64,000 nucleotides of DNA from NCBI RefSeq assembly GCF_013626205.1, contig NZ_QHJE01000001.1:2522501-2586500 (forward strand), given 5' to 3'. Position numbers and translations under genes: made by a program. Positions 1-8,736 of this stretch are shown here, one piece after another (position 1 is the stretch's first letter; the number at the start of each line of letters is the position of its first letter). The stretch comes from Hyphomicrobium methylovorum. Lineage in GTDB: Bacteria > Pseudomonadota > Alphaproteobacteria > Rhizobiales > Hyphomicrobiaceae. Below the pieces are notes generated by a model. It saw nothing but the letters and a program-made list of their open reading frames with translations. It did no database searches and was not told the origin of the DNA.

Positions 1-211
1 TTGCAATGACGACAGTACTGCGATGTGCAGCGTTCGCGCTTCAAATTCTGATGATGAGCGTTACGACGCGCCGCGTACGGATGAGATGAGTATGATAGCG
101 TTTAGCGCGTAAATACTGGGATTTTTGAGCTTTCACGCGTGCAAGGTGTCTCAATCCGCGAACGAAAATGTCGCGGAGGATGTATGCAGCTTACTGTCGT
201 GAAGTGCCCGA

Positions 212-1150
212 TTATACGACCCAGTCGAGCGCGGAATCTTCTTCGTTCGTCGGCAGGACCAACGGATTTAGATTGTTCCAGATGTCCGAGAAGATATCGG
301 GCGGCACTGTGTTCGGTTTGCCAAGCGCGAAGTAATCGATCATCACCGGCTTGCCGTTGTTCTTGATCGGAATTGCACCCGAAGCGTTGGTGTCGAACGA
401 CACTTTTGACGCGGGGAGGATCGCGCAGCCGAGCCCAAGGGACGCCCACTCTTCAATAACGGAGTAGCTGCTTGCCTCACCGGCATAACGCTTGATCGTT
501 AGGTTCTCGGTTTCGAAAATGCGCTTTATGACGTGCGTTAGACCGCAAATGTTAGGGACGAAGACGAAGGTTTCGTCGGCGATGTCGCTAACGCTGACCT
601 CGCTGCGATTGTGCCAACGTGCCTTTTCGGATTTCTTCGGCAGGAACATCAAAGGTTCGCTGCACAGAAGCTGGTAAATGCAATCTGCCGGCTGCGCGTC
701 GATGCTATCGAGCGGCGACAGGATCAAATCGAGCTCTGCGCGTCTCAACGCGTCGGACAGATCCTGCAGATTGCCTTCACGGTAAATTACATTTACGTCA
801 GGTCGAATTTTTCGGAATGCTTCGAGCGCATCTTCAGCTTGGCGAATGCCGACCACAGGCGATACGCCGACCTGCAAAGTGCAGGGTTTCTGAGTTTTTT
901 GCTTTGCAAGCTCTTTAATTTTCTCGAAGGCGTTAAGCGTTTCGAGCACCGCTGGCAGTAGTCGTTCGCCTGCAGGTGTTAGGGAAAGGCTTCGCGTTGT
1001 TCGGCGAAAAATGCGTTGACCAAGCTCTGCTTCGAGCTGCGCAATGCCGTTGGATAACGTTGGCTGAGTCACTGCGCAGCTTCCGGCCGCAGCAACAAAC
1101 GATCCCTCTTCGACGAGCGCTCTAAAGTATCTCAGCTGCTGTAGGTTCAC
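212..1150 (-). CDS. LysR-family transcriptional regulator, probable regulator of the mtoX operon
   Basis: A DNA-binding regulator of 312 residues. The N-terminal winged helix-turn-helix (about residues 1-60, with the family pattern AVTQPTLSNGIAQLE) is followed by a periplasmic-binding-protein-like effector domain (about 90-300). I start it at the GTG at 1150, because AGGG lies seven bases upstream and the protein then begins like most LysR proteins (VNLQQLRYF); the TTG at 1177 has no ribosome binding site. It is transcribed away from mtoX across a 227-base spacer holding LysR-type inverted repeats, the classic layout of a LysR activator and its target. The effector is not visible from sequence; methanethiol or a related thiol is an inference from position. 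Confidence 0.88.
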   Translation of the reverse strand: MNLQQLRYFRALVEEGSFVAAAGSCAVTQPTLSNGIAQLEAELGQRIFRRTTRSLSLTPAGERLLPAVLETLNAFEKIKELAKQKTQKPCTLQVGVSPVVGIRQAEDALEAFRKIRPDVNVIYREGNLQDLSDALRRAELDLILSPLDSIDAQPADCIYQLLCSEPLMFLPKKSEKARWHNRSEVSVSDIADETFVFVPNICGLTHVIKRIFETENLTIKRYAGEASSYSVIEEWASLGLGCAILPASKVSFDTNASGAIPIKNNGKPVMIDYFALGKPNTVPPDIFSDIWNNLNPLVLPTNEEDSALDWVV

Positions 1151-1175
1151 GACATGCCCTAGGGTAGCAAAAACC

Positions 1176-1281
1176 AACCGATTTTCTAATATTGGAACGA
1201 TCTACTAAAATTCCAGATCGGTTAGCAAGCAATGTCTTTGATCTATAGGTTTGCAAAATAAGGGTCATTGTCAAATACAAT
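1176..1281. promoter_or_regulatory. Divergent promoter region with LysR-type operator candidates
   Basis: The spacer between the LysR gene and mtoX holds three inverted repeats: AACCGAT at 1176-1182 with ATCGGTT at 1217-1223, TGGAA at 1193-1197 with TTCCA at 1211-1215, and ATTGT-N5-ACAAT at 1267-1281. The last fits the T-N11-A rule for LysR boxes with symmetric arms. Function is inferred from motif and position. Confidence 0.5.
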
Positions 1282-1377
1282 TTAAGAAGGTGTACGCGCT
1301 CGGCTATGCTCCTCTTAGCTCACTGAAGAGCAATCTTGAATTAAGCCGTCGCATAGTGCGACGGAAGGAGGACCAAG

Positions 1378-2685
1378 GTGAAGAAGCATTTGTTGGCGGG
1401 CGTTTGTGCCCTAGCCATGGGGTTTGCGGTCATTCCCGGAACGTTCGCAGACGAAACCTGCAATTCGCCGTTCACAACCGCGCTGATCACGGGCCAAGAG
1501 CAGTATCTTCATGTCTGGACGCTCGGCATGCCGGGCATGGGCGATGAGTCTGATAAGCTTGTGACGATCAGTGTTGATCCGAAGTCCGACAAGTACGGCA
1601 AGGTCATCAATACACTTTCGGTTGGCGGACGTGGCGAAGCACATCACACGGGCTTCACCGATGATCGTCGCTACCTGTGGGCTGGCCGTCTGGATGACAA
1701 CAAGATTTTCATCTTCGATCTCATCGATCCGGCGAATCCGAAGCTGATCAAGACGATCACCGACTTCGCTGACCGGACCGGCTATGTTGGCCCGCATACG
1801 TTCTACGCTTTGCCAGGCCGCATGCTTATCCAGGCGCTGTCGAACACGAAGACGCATGACGGTCAGACAGGTTTGGCTGTTTATTCGAACGCAGGTGAGC
1901 TGGTTTCACTGCATCCGATGCCCGTCACCGATGGTGGCGATGGATACGGATATGACATCGGCATCAACCCCGCCAAGAACGTGTTGTTGACCTCCTCCTT
2001 CACGGGCTGGAACAACTACATGATGGACCTTGGCAAGATGGTCAAAGATCCTGAGGCGATGAAGCGCTTCGGGAACACGATGGCGATCTGGGATCTCAAG
2101 TCCATGAAGGCTGAGAAGATCCTGAACGTTCCGGGTGCTCCGCTCGAAATCCGTTGGTCGCTGAAGCCTGAACATAACTGGGCTTACACGGCAACGGCGC
2201 TCACCTCGAAGCTCTGGCTCATCAAGCAGGATGAAAAGGGCGAGTGGATTGCGAAGGAAACGGGGACGATCGGCGATCCTTCGAAGATTCCGCTCCCTGT
2301 CGATATCTCGATCACGGCAGATGCCAAGGGTCTGTGGGTCAACACCTTCCTTGATGGAACGACCCGCTTCTACGACATCTCCGAGCCGGAACATCCGAAG
2401 GAAGTGTTCTCGAAGAAGATGGGCAACCAGGTCAACATGGTCTCGCAGTCCTATGACGGTAAGCGCGTGTACTTCACCACGTCGCTCATCGCGAACTGGG
2501 ACAAGAAGGGCGCTGAGAACGATCAGTGGCTCAAGGCCTATGACTGGGACGGCAAGGAACTCGTCGAGAAGTTCACAGTGGACTTCAACGAGCTCAAGCT
2601 CGGCCGCGCTCATCATATGAAGTTCTCGTCCAAGACGAACGCTGCAGAACTCGGCACTAACCAATCGTTCCCCACGCGGCAGTAG
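1378..2685 (+). CDS. mtoX: Methanethiol oxidase (MtoX), SBP56 family, periplasmic
   Basis: Oxidises methanethiol with oxygen to formaldehyde, hydrogen sulfide and hydrogen peroxide; the Hyphomicrobium enzyme is copper-dependent. This copy has 435 residues, starting at a GTG preceded by GGAAGGAGGA. A signal peptide is clear: MKKH, a hydrophobic core, then a likely cut after TFA at residue 24, so the enzyme is periplasmic. It carries the beta-propeller signatures of the selenium-binding-protein-56 family, including MPGMGDESDKLVTI near residue 51. Histidine pairs at about 89-90 and 412-413 and a lone His140 are candidate metal ligands. It is first in an operon with SCO1/SenC and MauG-like genes, the arrangement known for bacterial mtoX. 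Identity is secure from family and context. Confidence 0.93.
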   Translation: MKKHLLAGVCALAMGFAVIPGTFADETCNSPFTTALITGQEQYLHVWTLGMPGMGDESDKLVTISVDPKSDKYGKVINTLSVGGRGEAHHTGFTDDRRYLWAGRLDDNKIFIFDLIDPANPKLIKTITDFADRTGYVGPHTFYALPGRMLIQALSNTKTHDGQTGLAVYSNAGELVSLHPMPVTDGGDGYGYDIGINPAKNVLLTSSFTGWNNYMMDLGKMVKDPEAMKRFGNTMAIWDLKSMKAEKILNVPGAPLEIRWSLKPEHNWAYTATALTSKLWLIKQDEKGEWIAKETGTIGDPSKIPLPVDISITADAKGLWVNTFLDGTTRFYDISEPEHPKEVFSKKMGNQVNMVSQSYDGKRVYFTTSLIANWDKKGAENDQWLKAYDWDGKELVEKFTVDFNELKLGRAHHMKFSSKTNAAELGTNQSFPTRQ

Positions 2686-2701
2686 CCGCTTAAGGTTTGA
2701 T

Positions 2702-3406
2702 ATGTTCCTCCAGAAAATGCCTAGACTTGTGACTCTACTGGCCGGCGGGTTGGCACTTGCTTCTTCACTGCTTCTGCACGTGACGATCGCGGGTGCCGGC
2801 TCTGCCGGCACTATTTATCCGGAGCCCGGAACTTACGAGCTCCACAAGATACAGAAGGCCCCAACGGGTTGGGTCCTCGAGAATAGTGTTTGGCGGCCGC
2901 ATCGGCTTTCGAGCTACATGAGCGGTAAAATTACGCTGTTTTCATTCTTCTATACGAACTGCACTGACCTCAATGGATGTCCGGTCGCTTGGCTGGCATA
3001 CCAGAATGTGCAGGAAGAAATCAGAAAGGATCCCACTCTTCATGGCCGCGTAAGGCTTGTCTTCCTTACGCTTGATCCGGATGTTGATACGCCCGAGCGT
3101 CTTGAAATGTTTGCGCGTTCGTTCGGCGATGCCCCGAAGGTTGCTCCGTGGCACTTCCTCACCACTTGGTCGAACTCTTTTTTGAAACCAATTATCGCTG
3201 ACGCCAACCAGACTGCCTCGCGAGAGGTAGATAAAGACGGAAAAGTGACAGACGTCATCAACCACATGATCAAAGTGTATCTGGTTGATGAAAATCAGTG
3301 GGTGAGAGAGATCTATACGACGGCCTTTCTGGACCCACAGGTAATGCTCAACGATATCCGGACACTGGTTATCGAGAGCGATCTGGAAAAAAAGAGAACG
3401 AACTAA
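2702..3406 (+). CDS. SCO1/SenC-family copper protein of the mtoX operon
   Basis: A membrane-anchored or secreted thioredoxin-fold protein of 234 residues that probably delivers copper to, or maintains thiols for, MtoX. Residues 9-35 form a signal or anchor segment. The copper site reads NCTDLNGCP, with cysteines at 87 and 93; this is CX5C, where canonical SCO proteins have CX3C. The family histidine is present at 188 (INHMIKVYLVDE). It starts 16 bases after mtoX, and its stop overlaps the next ATG (TAATG), so translation of the three genes is probably coupled. A copper role is well founded for the family; which partner it serves here is inferred from the operon. Confidence 0.87.
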   Translation: MFLQKMPRLVTLLAGGLALASSLLLHVTIAGAGSAGTIYPEPGTYELHKIQKAPTGWVLENSVWRPHRLSSYMSGKITLFSFFYTNCTDLNGCPVAWLAYQNVQEEIRKDPTLHGRVRLVFLTLDPDVDTPERLEMFARSFGDAPKVAPWHFLTTWSNSFLKPIIADANQTASREVDKDGKVTDVINHMIKVYLVDENQWVREIYTTAFLDPQVMLNDIRTLVIESDLEKKRTN

Positions 3407-4581
3407 TGGCACATAGGTTTATTGCTGGACTGCGCCCTCCAAGCGTCGGGCGCGTCCAGAAGGTATCAGTCGCGCTCTTAGCGATGGCAGGACTGGCTTT
3501 TGTTTTCACGGCGCCGTTTCAGGCGGCCAATCTAAAAGCGAACACGAATAAGAGTGGTGTTCCTCTCGGATTACCAGAGAAGACCTGGACCGACGGGTCG
3601 CCAGAGCAGATCGCTCTCGGGAAGAAACTTTTCTCCGACCGGCGCCTCTCATTCAACAACACGCTCTCCTGTTCGATGTGTCATCTTACAGAGAACGGTT
3701 TCGCCTCCAATCAGACAAGTCGTGCGATCGGCATCGAGGGGCGCACCGGGCGTCGCAACGCGCCATCGATTCTGAACGTCGCGTATCAGAAGACGTTTTT
3801 TCACGATGGTCGTGAAACCGACTTGGCCCAACAGGCTTGGCTGCCACTTCTCGATCATGCCGAAATGGGCAACACGTCGTTTGGGATGGTGATCGATCGC
3901 ATTCGATCATATTCCGACTATGACAATCTCTTCGAGAAAGCCTTCAATGGTGAAGGCCCGACGATGCACTCCGTCGGGACAGCGATCGCGGCTTTTGAAC
4001 GGACTCTCCTTTCTGGAAATTCGCGGTTTGACCGCTGGTATTTCGGGAAAGATGAGACCGCTTTGACTCAAGCTGAGAAAGACGGCTTCGAAGTCTTTTC
4101 TGGCAAGGGCCGTTGCACGCAATGTCACTTGATCGACTCTGATGGCGCGATTTTCACGGATCATCTCTTCCATGATACCGGGATCGGATATTATCAGACG
4201 CAGTCTCTTGGCACTGGTACTTTCAAAGTCCAGCTGACGCCGGACACATTCATCTCGATCACAGACAAGCTTGTCAGCTCTGCGAGTGAGCCGTGGAAGA
4301 ACGATCTCGGTCGTTTCGAAGTAACGGTCAATCCTGAAGATCGGTGGGCGTTCAAGACACCGAGCTTGAGAGACGTGTCACGCACGGGGCCGTACATGCA
4401 TGAAGGCTCGCTCCAGCACCTTGAGGATGTTGTCGACTTCTATGATCGCGGTGGCATTCCGCATGATGGTATGAGCGACAAGATCGCGCCTCTGGGACTC
4501 ACAGCGACTGAGAAGGCCAACCTGGTTGCCTTCCTCAAAACGTTGGACGGCGATACGAAGCTGCTTCCGCATACCGACTGA
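3406..4581 (+). CDS. MauG-like dihaem cytochrome c peroxidase-family protein
   Basis: A secreted c-type dihaem protein of 391 residues. The start overlaps the SCO stop by one base; a longer frame opening at 3298 would run inside the SCO gene and is rejected. A hydrophobic export segment spans about residues 18-40. Two haem sites are visible, CSMCH at 89-93 and CTQCH at 237-241, with the family segments FFHDGRETDLAQQ and GPYMHEGSLQHLEDVV. The family includes bacterial cytochrome c peroxidases and MauG, which matures tryptophan tryptophylquinone. Two roles are plausible: peroxide removal (MtoX makes hydrogen peroxide) or post-translational maturation of MtoX. The sequence alone does not decide. 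A strong terminator follows. Confidence 0.88.
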   Translation: MAHRFIAGLRPPSVGRVQKVSVALLAMAGLAFVFTAPFQAANLKANTNKSGVPLGLPEKTWTDGSPEQIALGKKLFSDRRLSFNNTLSCSMCHLTENGFASNQTSRAIGIEGRTGRRNAPSILNVAYQKTFFHDGRETDLAQQAWLPLLDHAEMGNTSFGMVIDRIRSYSDYDNLFEKAFNGEGPTMHSVGTAIAAFERTLLSGNSRFDRWYFGKDETALTQAEKDGFEVFSGKGRCTQCHLIDSDGAIFTDHLFHDTGIGYYQTQSLGTGTFKVQLTPDTFISITDKLVSSASEPWKNDLGRFEVTVNPEDRWAFKTPSLRDVSRTGPYMHEGSLQHLEDVVDFYDRGGIPHDGMSDKIAPLGLTATEKANLVAFLKTLDGDTKLLPHTD

Positions 4582-4588
4582 AGTTGAA

Positions 4589-4626
4589 GATGTATTGCGA
4601 TATATCAATCGCAATACATCTTTTCT
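4589..4626 (+). terminator. Rho-independent terminator of the mtoX operon
   Basis: A perfect 13-base stem (4589-4601 with 4608-4620, arm GATGTATTGCGAT) closes a six-base loop and is followed by TTTT. It lies seven bases after the MauG-like stop codon. Confidence 0.9.
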
Positions 4627-4805
4627 CGTTATTGGCGAGAAATGGCGAATATCGCGTGCAGCGCGTTACGCGATTGAATTCTTACATTTGCGCGATCGAA
4701 TAAATCGCCGTCCTTTTTATTCGGCGCACGGAGTAATTGCGTTTACGCTGGCCCCGCATATTGGGATGTCGGACGTATCCTTGCAGCGCGTGCTGATTCA
4801 GGCGC

Positions 4806-5645
4806 TCAAGCCAGCAATAGTGCCGCTGGCAGGCCATTTTGAATGGCTTCGCCCGTTGCTAACTCCATAGCCGGACATAACGCGGACGATAGAATGGACG
4901 TGAGCCAGCTCTTTTTGCGTGGCTTGCTGTCAGCGTGTTGAATTGAGGCCAATGGAAGATGCTCTCTGATAGAGCTCATTGAGCTTTCCAATTCAACGTC
5001 GAGATGCGCGAATCCAACTGCGACCCCGCGTTGCGAAAGTTCTTCGGCGGCGATGAAGCAGCAGTCTGTCAGTTCCGAGATCAAGACTGGCAGGTCTTCC
5101 GTCGGATAATCTTGATAGCCGTTTATCAGACCGCCGCGAGTCAGTGCTCTCTCAGCAATCGTTTCCGGGGCAGCAAGGCAGATGATCAGCTTGTCCGGAA
5201 CGGGTGCAACTCGAAAATACTCTCTCGCATCACGCTCTTTGCATCGTGAAAATGGGAGAACGCTGAGTGCGCGATGGAGCGTCAATTCATCGTGCACGAT
5301 GTGTCTCTCGCCGAGACTGTTGGCTGCGCCATTCTCCAATTTGTATCGTGTGAGCAACGTTTCCCGGCACATATCCAGTGCGAATACGCGTCTGGATACG
5401 CGGAGATCGGATTCCGCGAGAATGTTGAAGACGAGTTCGAAGGCCTGGCGATAGGAACCGCGGTCGAAAGCGGTCTTCTCCTGGTCGTAGCCCAGATATT
5501 GGAGCTGCTTCTCGGAAACGAAGCGGTCCATGTAGTGTTCGCTGACCGCCGGATCTCCGAACAACGCTTTGAGCGTGGTTGATTTGCCCACCCCTGGCGG
5601 GCCCATAACTTCAATCAGACGCGGAGCCGTCTGTTGGACTTCCAT
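4806..5645 (-). CDS. P-loop NTPase/kinase-like protein of unknown substrate
   Basis: A protein of 279 residues with a Walker A motif at residues 15-23 (GPPGVGKST), the fold signature of small-molecule kinases. Later segments (LIICLAAPETIAERALTRGG, then a region ending in EEL and REHL) resemble the lid and C-terminal half of nucleoside- or adenylate-kinase-like proteins, but I cannot name a substrate. Start at 5645 is chosen because GGGGGGAGAAGG precedes that ATG; the longer frame from 5711 has no comparable signal. It is a single gene on the minus strand, converging on the mtoX operon and next to tRNA-Met. A cytoplasmic kinase of unknown pathway is as far as the evidence goes. Confidence 0.7.
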   Translation of the reverse strand: MEVQQTAPRLIEVMGPPGVGKSTTLKALFGDPAVSEHYMDRFVSEKQLQYLGYDQEKTAFDRGSYRQAFELVFNILAESDLRVSRRVFALDMCRETLLTRYKLENGAANSLGERHIVHDELTLHRALSVLPFSRCKERDAREYFRVAPVPDKLIICLAAPETIAERALTRGGLINGYQDYPTEDLPVLISELTDCCFIAAEELSQRGVAVGFAHLDVELESSMSSIREHLPLASIQHADSKPRKKSWLTSILSSALCPAMELATGEAIQNGLPAALLLA

Positions 5646-5789
5646 CAGCCTTCTCCCCCCGATTGAGAAGTGTGCTGACGTTATAGTCGACGTTTGGCCC
5701 AGGATGCGCATTTCTGCGCGCGTTATCCTCAGCCCGTTTCATCCGGGGGATCCGATTAGAATAAAGGGTGACTTTTATAACGGTGTTTT

Positions 5790-5866
5790 TGGTAGCGGGA
5801 GGCGGACTTGAACCGCCGACCTACGGATTATGAGACCGTCGCTCTAACCACCTGAGCTATCCCGCC
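5790..5866 (-). tRNA. tRNA-Met (anticodon CAT)
   Basis: A full cloverleaf of 77 bases including the encoded CCA. The acceptor stem is GGCGGGA with TCCCGCT (G1-U72 wobble), the anticodon loop is CTCATAA, and the T arm is GGCGG-TTCAAGT-CCGCC. CAT can also be the lysidine-modified isoleucine tRNA; the body resembles elongator methionine tRNA, which I prefer. Confidence 0.93.
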
Positions 5867-5993
5867 ACGTCGCGAGCAGTCTGCCGCGAAGAGACCCGTC
5901 TATAGGGAGCGCCGACCGGCTCTGTCAACACGGCAGACGCGCACTGTCTTAAGTGCCGCCGTGATCGGTAACCGGTAAGCTAAGTTCGATTAA

Positions 5994-6725
5994 TTATTCA
6001 GCCGCAATGGGATGCTGCTCCGACACGGCTTCCTTGCGGAAACGCATCATCGTGAAGATGCCCCAGGGCCGCAGCGACTTCCGGTCGATCAGTTTCAGGT
6101 TATCGCAGACCATCACGCGGGAGACGTCGAACACGGAGTGCCAGCCGACGAGGTCGGCAAAGGGCGCCATCTGACGCTCGACCCAGCCGCGGACGCCTTC
6201 GTCCTGGCTGAAGTGGTTGACGAGCATGACCTGGCCACCGGGCTTCGTCACGCGGGCAAGTTCCAACATCACTTTCTGCGGGTCGGGTACGACGGTGATG
6301 ACGTACATGGCGACGACGGAGTCAAAGTGATTGTCCGGGAAGTTCAGATTGCTCGCGTCCATTTCGTGCAAGCCGGAAACGTGCGCCAGCTTTTCGGCTT
6401 TGACGCGTTCGCGGGCCTTGTCGAGCATTTCCGGCGCGAGATCGATTCCAACGATGTCGAGGTGGTTTTTGTATTCGGGAAGGGAGAGGCCGGTGCCGAC
6501 GCCGACTTCCAGAACACGTCCGGAGCCACTGTTGATGATCTCTACGGCGTGCCGGCGGCCGGCTGTTGAGATTGCGCCGAAGGTATAATCGTACACCGGT
6601 GCCCAGCGGCGATACGCATCCTTCACCGCGCCTTCGTCAAGCTGGATGGGCTTCGTCTCGAACCGTCTTTTGGCAACACCCGCTTGTGCCGACGCGCGTC
6701 GAAAGTCCAAGCCGTCTTTACCCAC
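5994..6725 (-). CDS. pmtA: Phosphatidylethanolamine N-methyltransferase, Rhodobacter type
   Basis: Methylates phosphatidylethanolamine stepwise to phosphatidylcholine with S-adenosylmethionine, at the inner face of the cytoplasmic membrane. The 243-residue soluble class I methyltransferase has its SAM-binding motif I at about 71-80 (VLEVGVGTGL), followed by SLPEY and the acidic end of beta-2 (GIDLAPEM). VNHFSQDEG and the C-terminal GIFTMMRF are also typical of the Rhodobacter/Sinorhizobium PmtA group. Phosphatidylcholine is a normal membrane lipid in Hyphomicrobiales. It lies 39 bases downstream of mnmA on the same strand, so the two may be cotranscribed. Assignment rests on family pattern; the generic alternative is another SAM-dependent methyltransferase. 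Confidence 0.8.
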   Translation of the reverse strand: MGKDGLDFRRASAQAGVAKRRFETKPIQLDEGAVKDAYRRWAPVYDYTFGAISTAGRRHAVEIINSGSGRVLEVGVGTGLSLPEYKNHLDIVGIDLAPEMLDKARERVKAEKLAHVSGLHEMDASNLNFPDNHFDSVVAMYVITVVPDPQKVMLELARVTKPGGQVMLVNHFSQDEGVRGWVERQMAPFADLVGWHSVFDVSRVMVCDNLKLIDRKSLRPWGIFTMMRFRKEAVSEQHPIAAE

Positions 6726-6764
6726 CGCTTATCTCCATACTTGCTGCTGCTTAGCCGAGGTCTC

Positions 6765-7964
6765 TTAGCTCCGCGCTTCTACGGCCGGCATCCGGTCGTC
6801 AGCGCGGAAGCTGCTCTGGCTTGCAGCTTCTTTCACCGTTCTCGCAATCCATCCACCCCCGAGGACGCGTGCTCCCGGGCTAGCGTCTGCATAAAACACG
6901 CACGCCTGTCCGGTCGCAATACCTTCTTCTCCATCCTGAAGTGCGACTGTCGCACTGCGATTTGGCCCTGAAGTGACAATTGCTGGACGAAGTGATTGCG
7001 AAGATCTCATGCGAACAAAAAGCGATAAGCCCTGGTCGCAACTGGCATTGAAGGGGTTTTCTCCCAACCAATTTACGTTGCGGAGCTCAAGGCCGATGGT
7101 CGTCAGCGCGGAACGGGGGCCAACGATGACCTCGTTTTTTGCCGCATCCAGGCGAACCACATAAAGAGGCTCCGGCGCTGGGATCTTGATGCCGCGGCGC
7201 TGTCCTACCGTGTAGTGCACAATTCCATCGTGGCGGCCGAGAACGCGGCCGTCGAGATGCACGATGTCACCCGAATCAAGCGCACTCGGCTTCAGGCGTT
7301 CGATTACATCCGTATAGCGGCCGGTCGGCACGAAGCAGATGTCCTGGCTGTCGGACTTATCCGCGACGGGAAGATTGAAAGTGCGGGCAAGTTCGCGGAC
7401 GTCAGCTTTCTGCATGCCGCCGATCGGGAACCACAGCGCTGCGAGCTGTTCCTTGGTAATTCCAAAGAGAAAATAGCTCTGATCGCGCTCGGGATCGGCC
7501 GCACGAGCAAGCTCTGGCCCGTTTGGCGTGTCGCGACGCTGAACATAATGGCCTGTGACCAGTATTTCCGCGCCGAGTTCCTTGGCGGTGTCGAGTAGAT
7601 CGTGGAATTTGATCTCGTTATTGCAGGTTACGCAAGGAATCGGCGTTTCGCCGTTCACGTAGCTTTCTGCGAATGTCTCGATGACCTTGGCGGCAAAGCG
7701 CGCTTCGTAGTCCAGCACGTAATGCGGAATTCCAAGCGTTTCGGCGACGCGGCGGGCATCGTGAATGTCCTGCCCGGCGCAGCAGGCGCCTTTGCGCTGG
7801 GTAGCGCTGCCATGGTCATAAAGCTGAAGGGTGACGCCGATAACTTCATGTCCGGCGGCCTTCATGATGGCTGCTGCAACTGAACTGTCGACGCCGCCCG
7901 ACATCGCCACGACGACGCGTTTCGGTGTGGTGGCTGGGGGAATAGGTGTCAGCGTTTCGCTCAT
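6765..7964 (-). CDS. mnmA: tRNA-specific 2-thiouridylase MnmA
   Basis: Installs the 2-thio group on uridine 34 of tRNAs for Lys, Glu and Gln, using ATP and a relayed persulfide sulfur. The protein is 399 residues. The PP-loop SGGVDSS is at 22-28, and [17 protein letters not shown] marks the tRNA-recognition part of the catalytic domain. The catalytic cysteines lie in [10 protein letters not shown] and DICFVP. The C-terminal beta-barrel domain is present (GQRRGI onward). Length is slightly above the usual 360-380 because of a proline-rich N-terminal lead of about 14 residues and a long C-terminal tail. Housekeeping gene; the assignment is firm. Confidence 0.95.
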   Translation of the reverse strand: MSETLTPIPPATTPKRVVVAMSGGVDSSVAAAIMKAAGHEVIGVTLQLYDHGSATQRKGACCAGQDIHDARRVAETLGIPHYVLDYEARFAAKVIETFAESYVNGETPIPCVTCNNEIKFHDLLDTAKELGAEILVTGHYVQRRDTPNGPELARAADPERDQSYFLFGITKEQLAALWFPIGGMQKADVRELARTFNLPVADKSDSQDICFVPTGRYTDVIERLKPSALDSGDIVHLDGRVLGRHDGIVHYTVGQRRGIKIPAPEPLYVVRLDAAKNEVIVGPRSALTTIGLELRNVNWLGENPFNASCDQGLSLFVRMRSSQSLRPAIVTSGPNRSATVALQDGEEGIATGQACVFYADASPGARVLGGGWIARTVKEAASQSSFRADDRMPAVEARS

Positions 7965-8303
7965 CGGGGGCCGGGAAAGCTAGGGTTGCGGTGTAGCGCG
8001 GGTCTCGCGCAGTTATACCAAGGTGCCGTGTTTCGGCAAAAGAATATGCTGTATCAAGTACTTGTCAGGCGTTGCGCCAGCTTACCCGTTATCCGCCGCG
8101 AGCGCCGATAGATCAGTAAGCCATTAAATGGTTCTCCCGCAAGGCGACGCAAGCGCCAACCACTTCATTTGGCCCGATATTCGCTACTTCCTGGTTTGGG
8201 TTACTGCGCTGTTTCAAACCGGAACATGGTCTCAACAACGCTTAATCCGAGGCGCTGAATCGTTGAATTGACACGACCCTTTAACTCTTTTTCACTCAAG
8301 GGC
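7965..8303. other. Intergenic region between mnmA and sciP
   Basis: No credible coding frame. It must hold the promoters of mnmA (leftward) and sciP (rightward). A small odd palindrome, CCATT-A-AATGG, is near 8120. I see no terminator or RNA structure. Confidence 0.5.
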
Positions 8304-8318
8304 TTAGTGGTAATTTAA
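8304..8318 (+). promoter_or_regulatory. CtrA-type box upstream of sciP
   Basis: TTAG-N7-TTAA differs at one base from the CtrA consensus TTAA-N7-TTAA. It lies 53 bases before the sciP ATG. CtrA activation of sciP is established in Caulobacter; its use here is inference. Confidence 0.45.
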
Positions 8319-8370
8319 TGGCAAGCCGCTATAACGTGATGATGTGGTCAGAGAGTGTGTATTGAGTATC

Positions 8371-8649
8371 ATGACCGAACAGCAAATGAGAGCGCGCGGG
8401 CGCTACGTGATCGGACCCGATGGGTCGCCGCTCACGGTCGCAGATCTTCCCCCGCGGGATACCAAACGATGGGTGATCCGTCGCAAGGCTGAGGTCGTGG
8501 CTGCGGTTCGCGGTGGCCTTCTCAGCATTGAGGAAGCGTGTGAGCGTTATACGCTGACCGTTGACGAATTCCTGTCGTGGCAGCGGTCAATCGACAAGCA
8601 TGGTCTTCCGGGCCTGCGTGCGACGCGGCTCCAGGATTATCGCGATTAA
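8371..8649 (+). CDS. sciP: CtrA inhibitor SciP (DUF1153)
   Basis: A small helix-turn-helix protein of 92 residues that, in Caulobacter, binds CtrA at promoters and blocks RNA polymerase recruitment, shaping late cell-cycle transcription. The segment from RYVIGPDGSPLTVADLPP through RRKAEVVAAVRGGLLS to LSWQRSIDKHGLPGLRATR is characteristic of the family. I use the ATG at 8371; a TTG at 8362 with GAGAG upstream and a GTG at 8344 are alternatives. It is about 2.3 kb from ctrA, with the FliJ-like gene between, and a CtrA-like box precedes it, consistent with the known CtrA-SciP feedback. Identification is strong; regulation is inferred from family. Confidence 0.92.
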   Translation: MTEQQMRARGRYVIGPDGSPLTVADLPPRDTKRWVIRRKAEVVAAVRGGLLSIEEACERYTLTVDEFLSWQRSIDKHGLPGLRATRLQDYRD

Positions 8650-8736
8650 CCTCGGCCTACGCTGAAGGTATTTGCGCGAGTGGCTTAGCGGCCGCTCGTA
8701 AGCTTATGCGCATGGCAGTTGCCTGACGCCGTATTC

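Noticed and set aside
2-112. Open frame at the left edge that could be the end of a plus-strand gene
   Set aside because: Two plus frames are open at once here and neither shows a recognisable sequence, so 37 codons are not enough to call.
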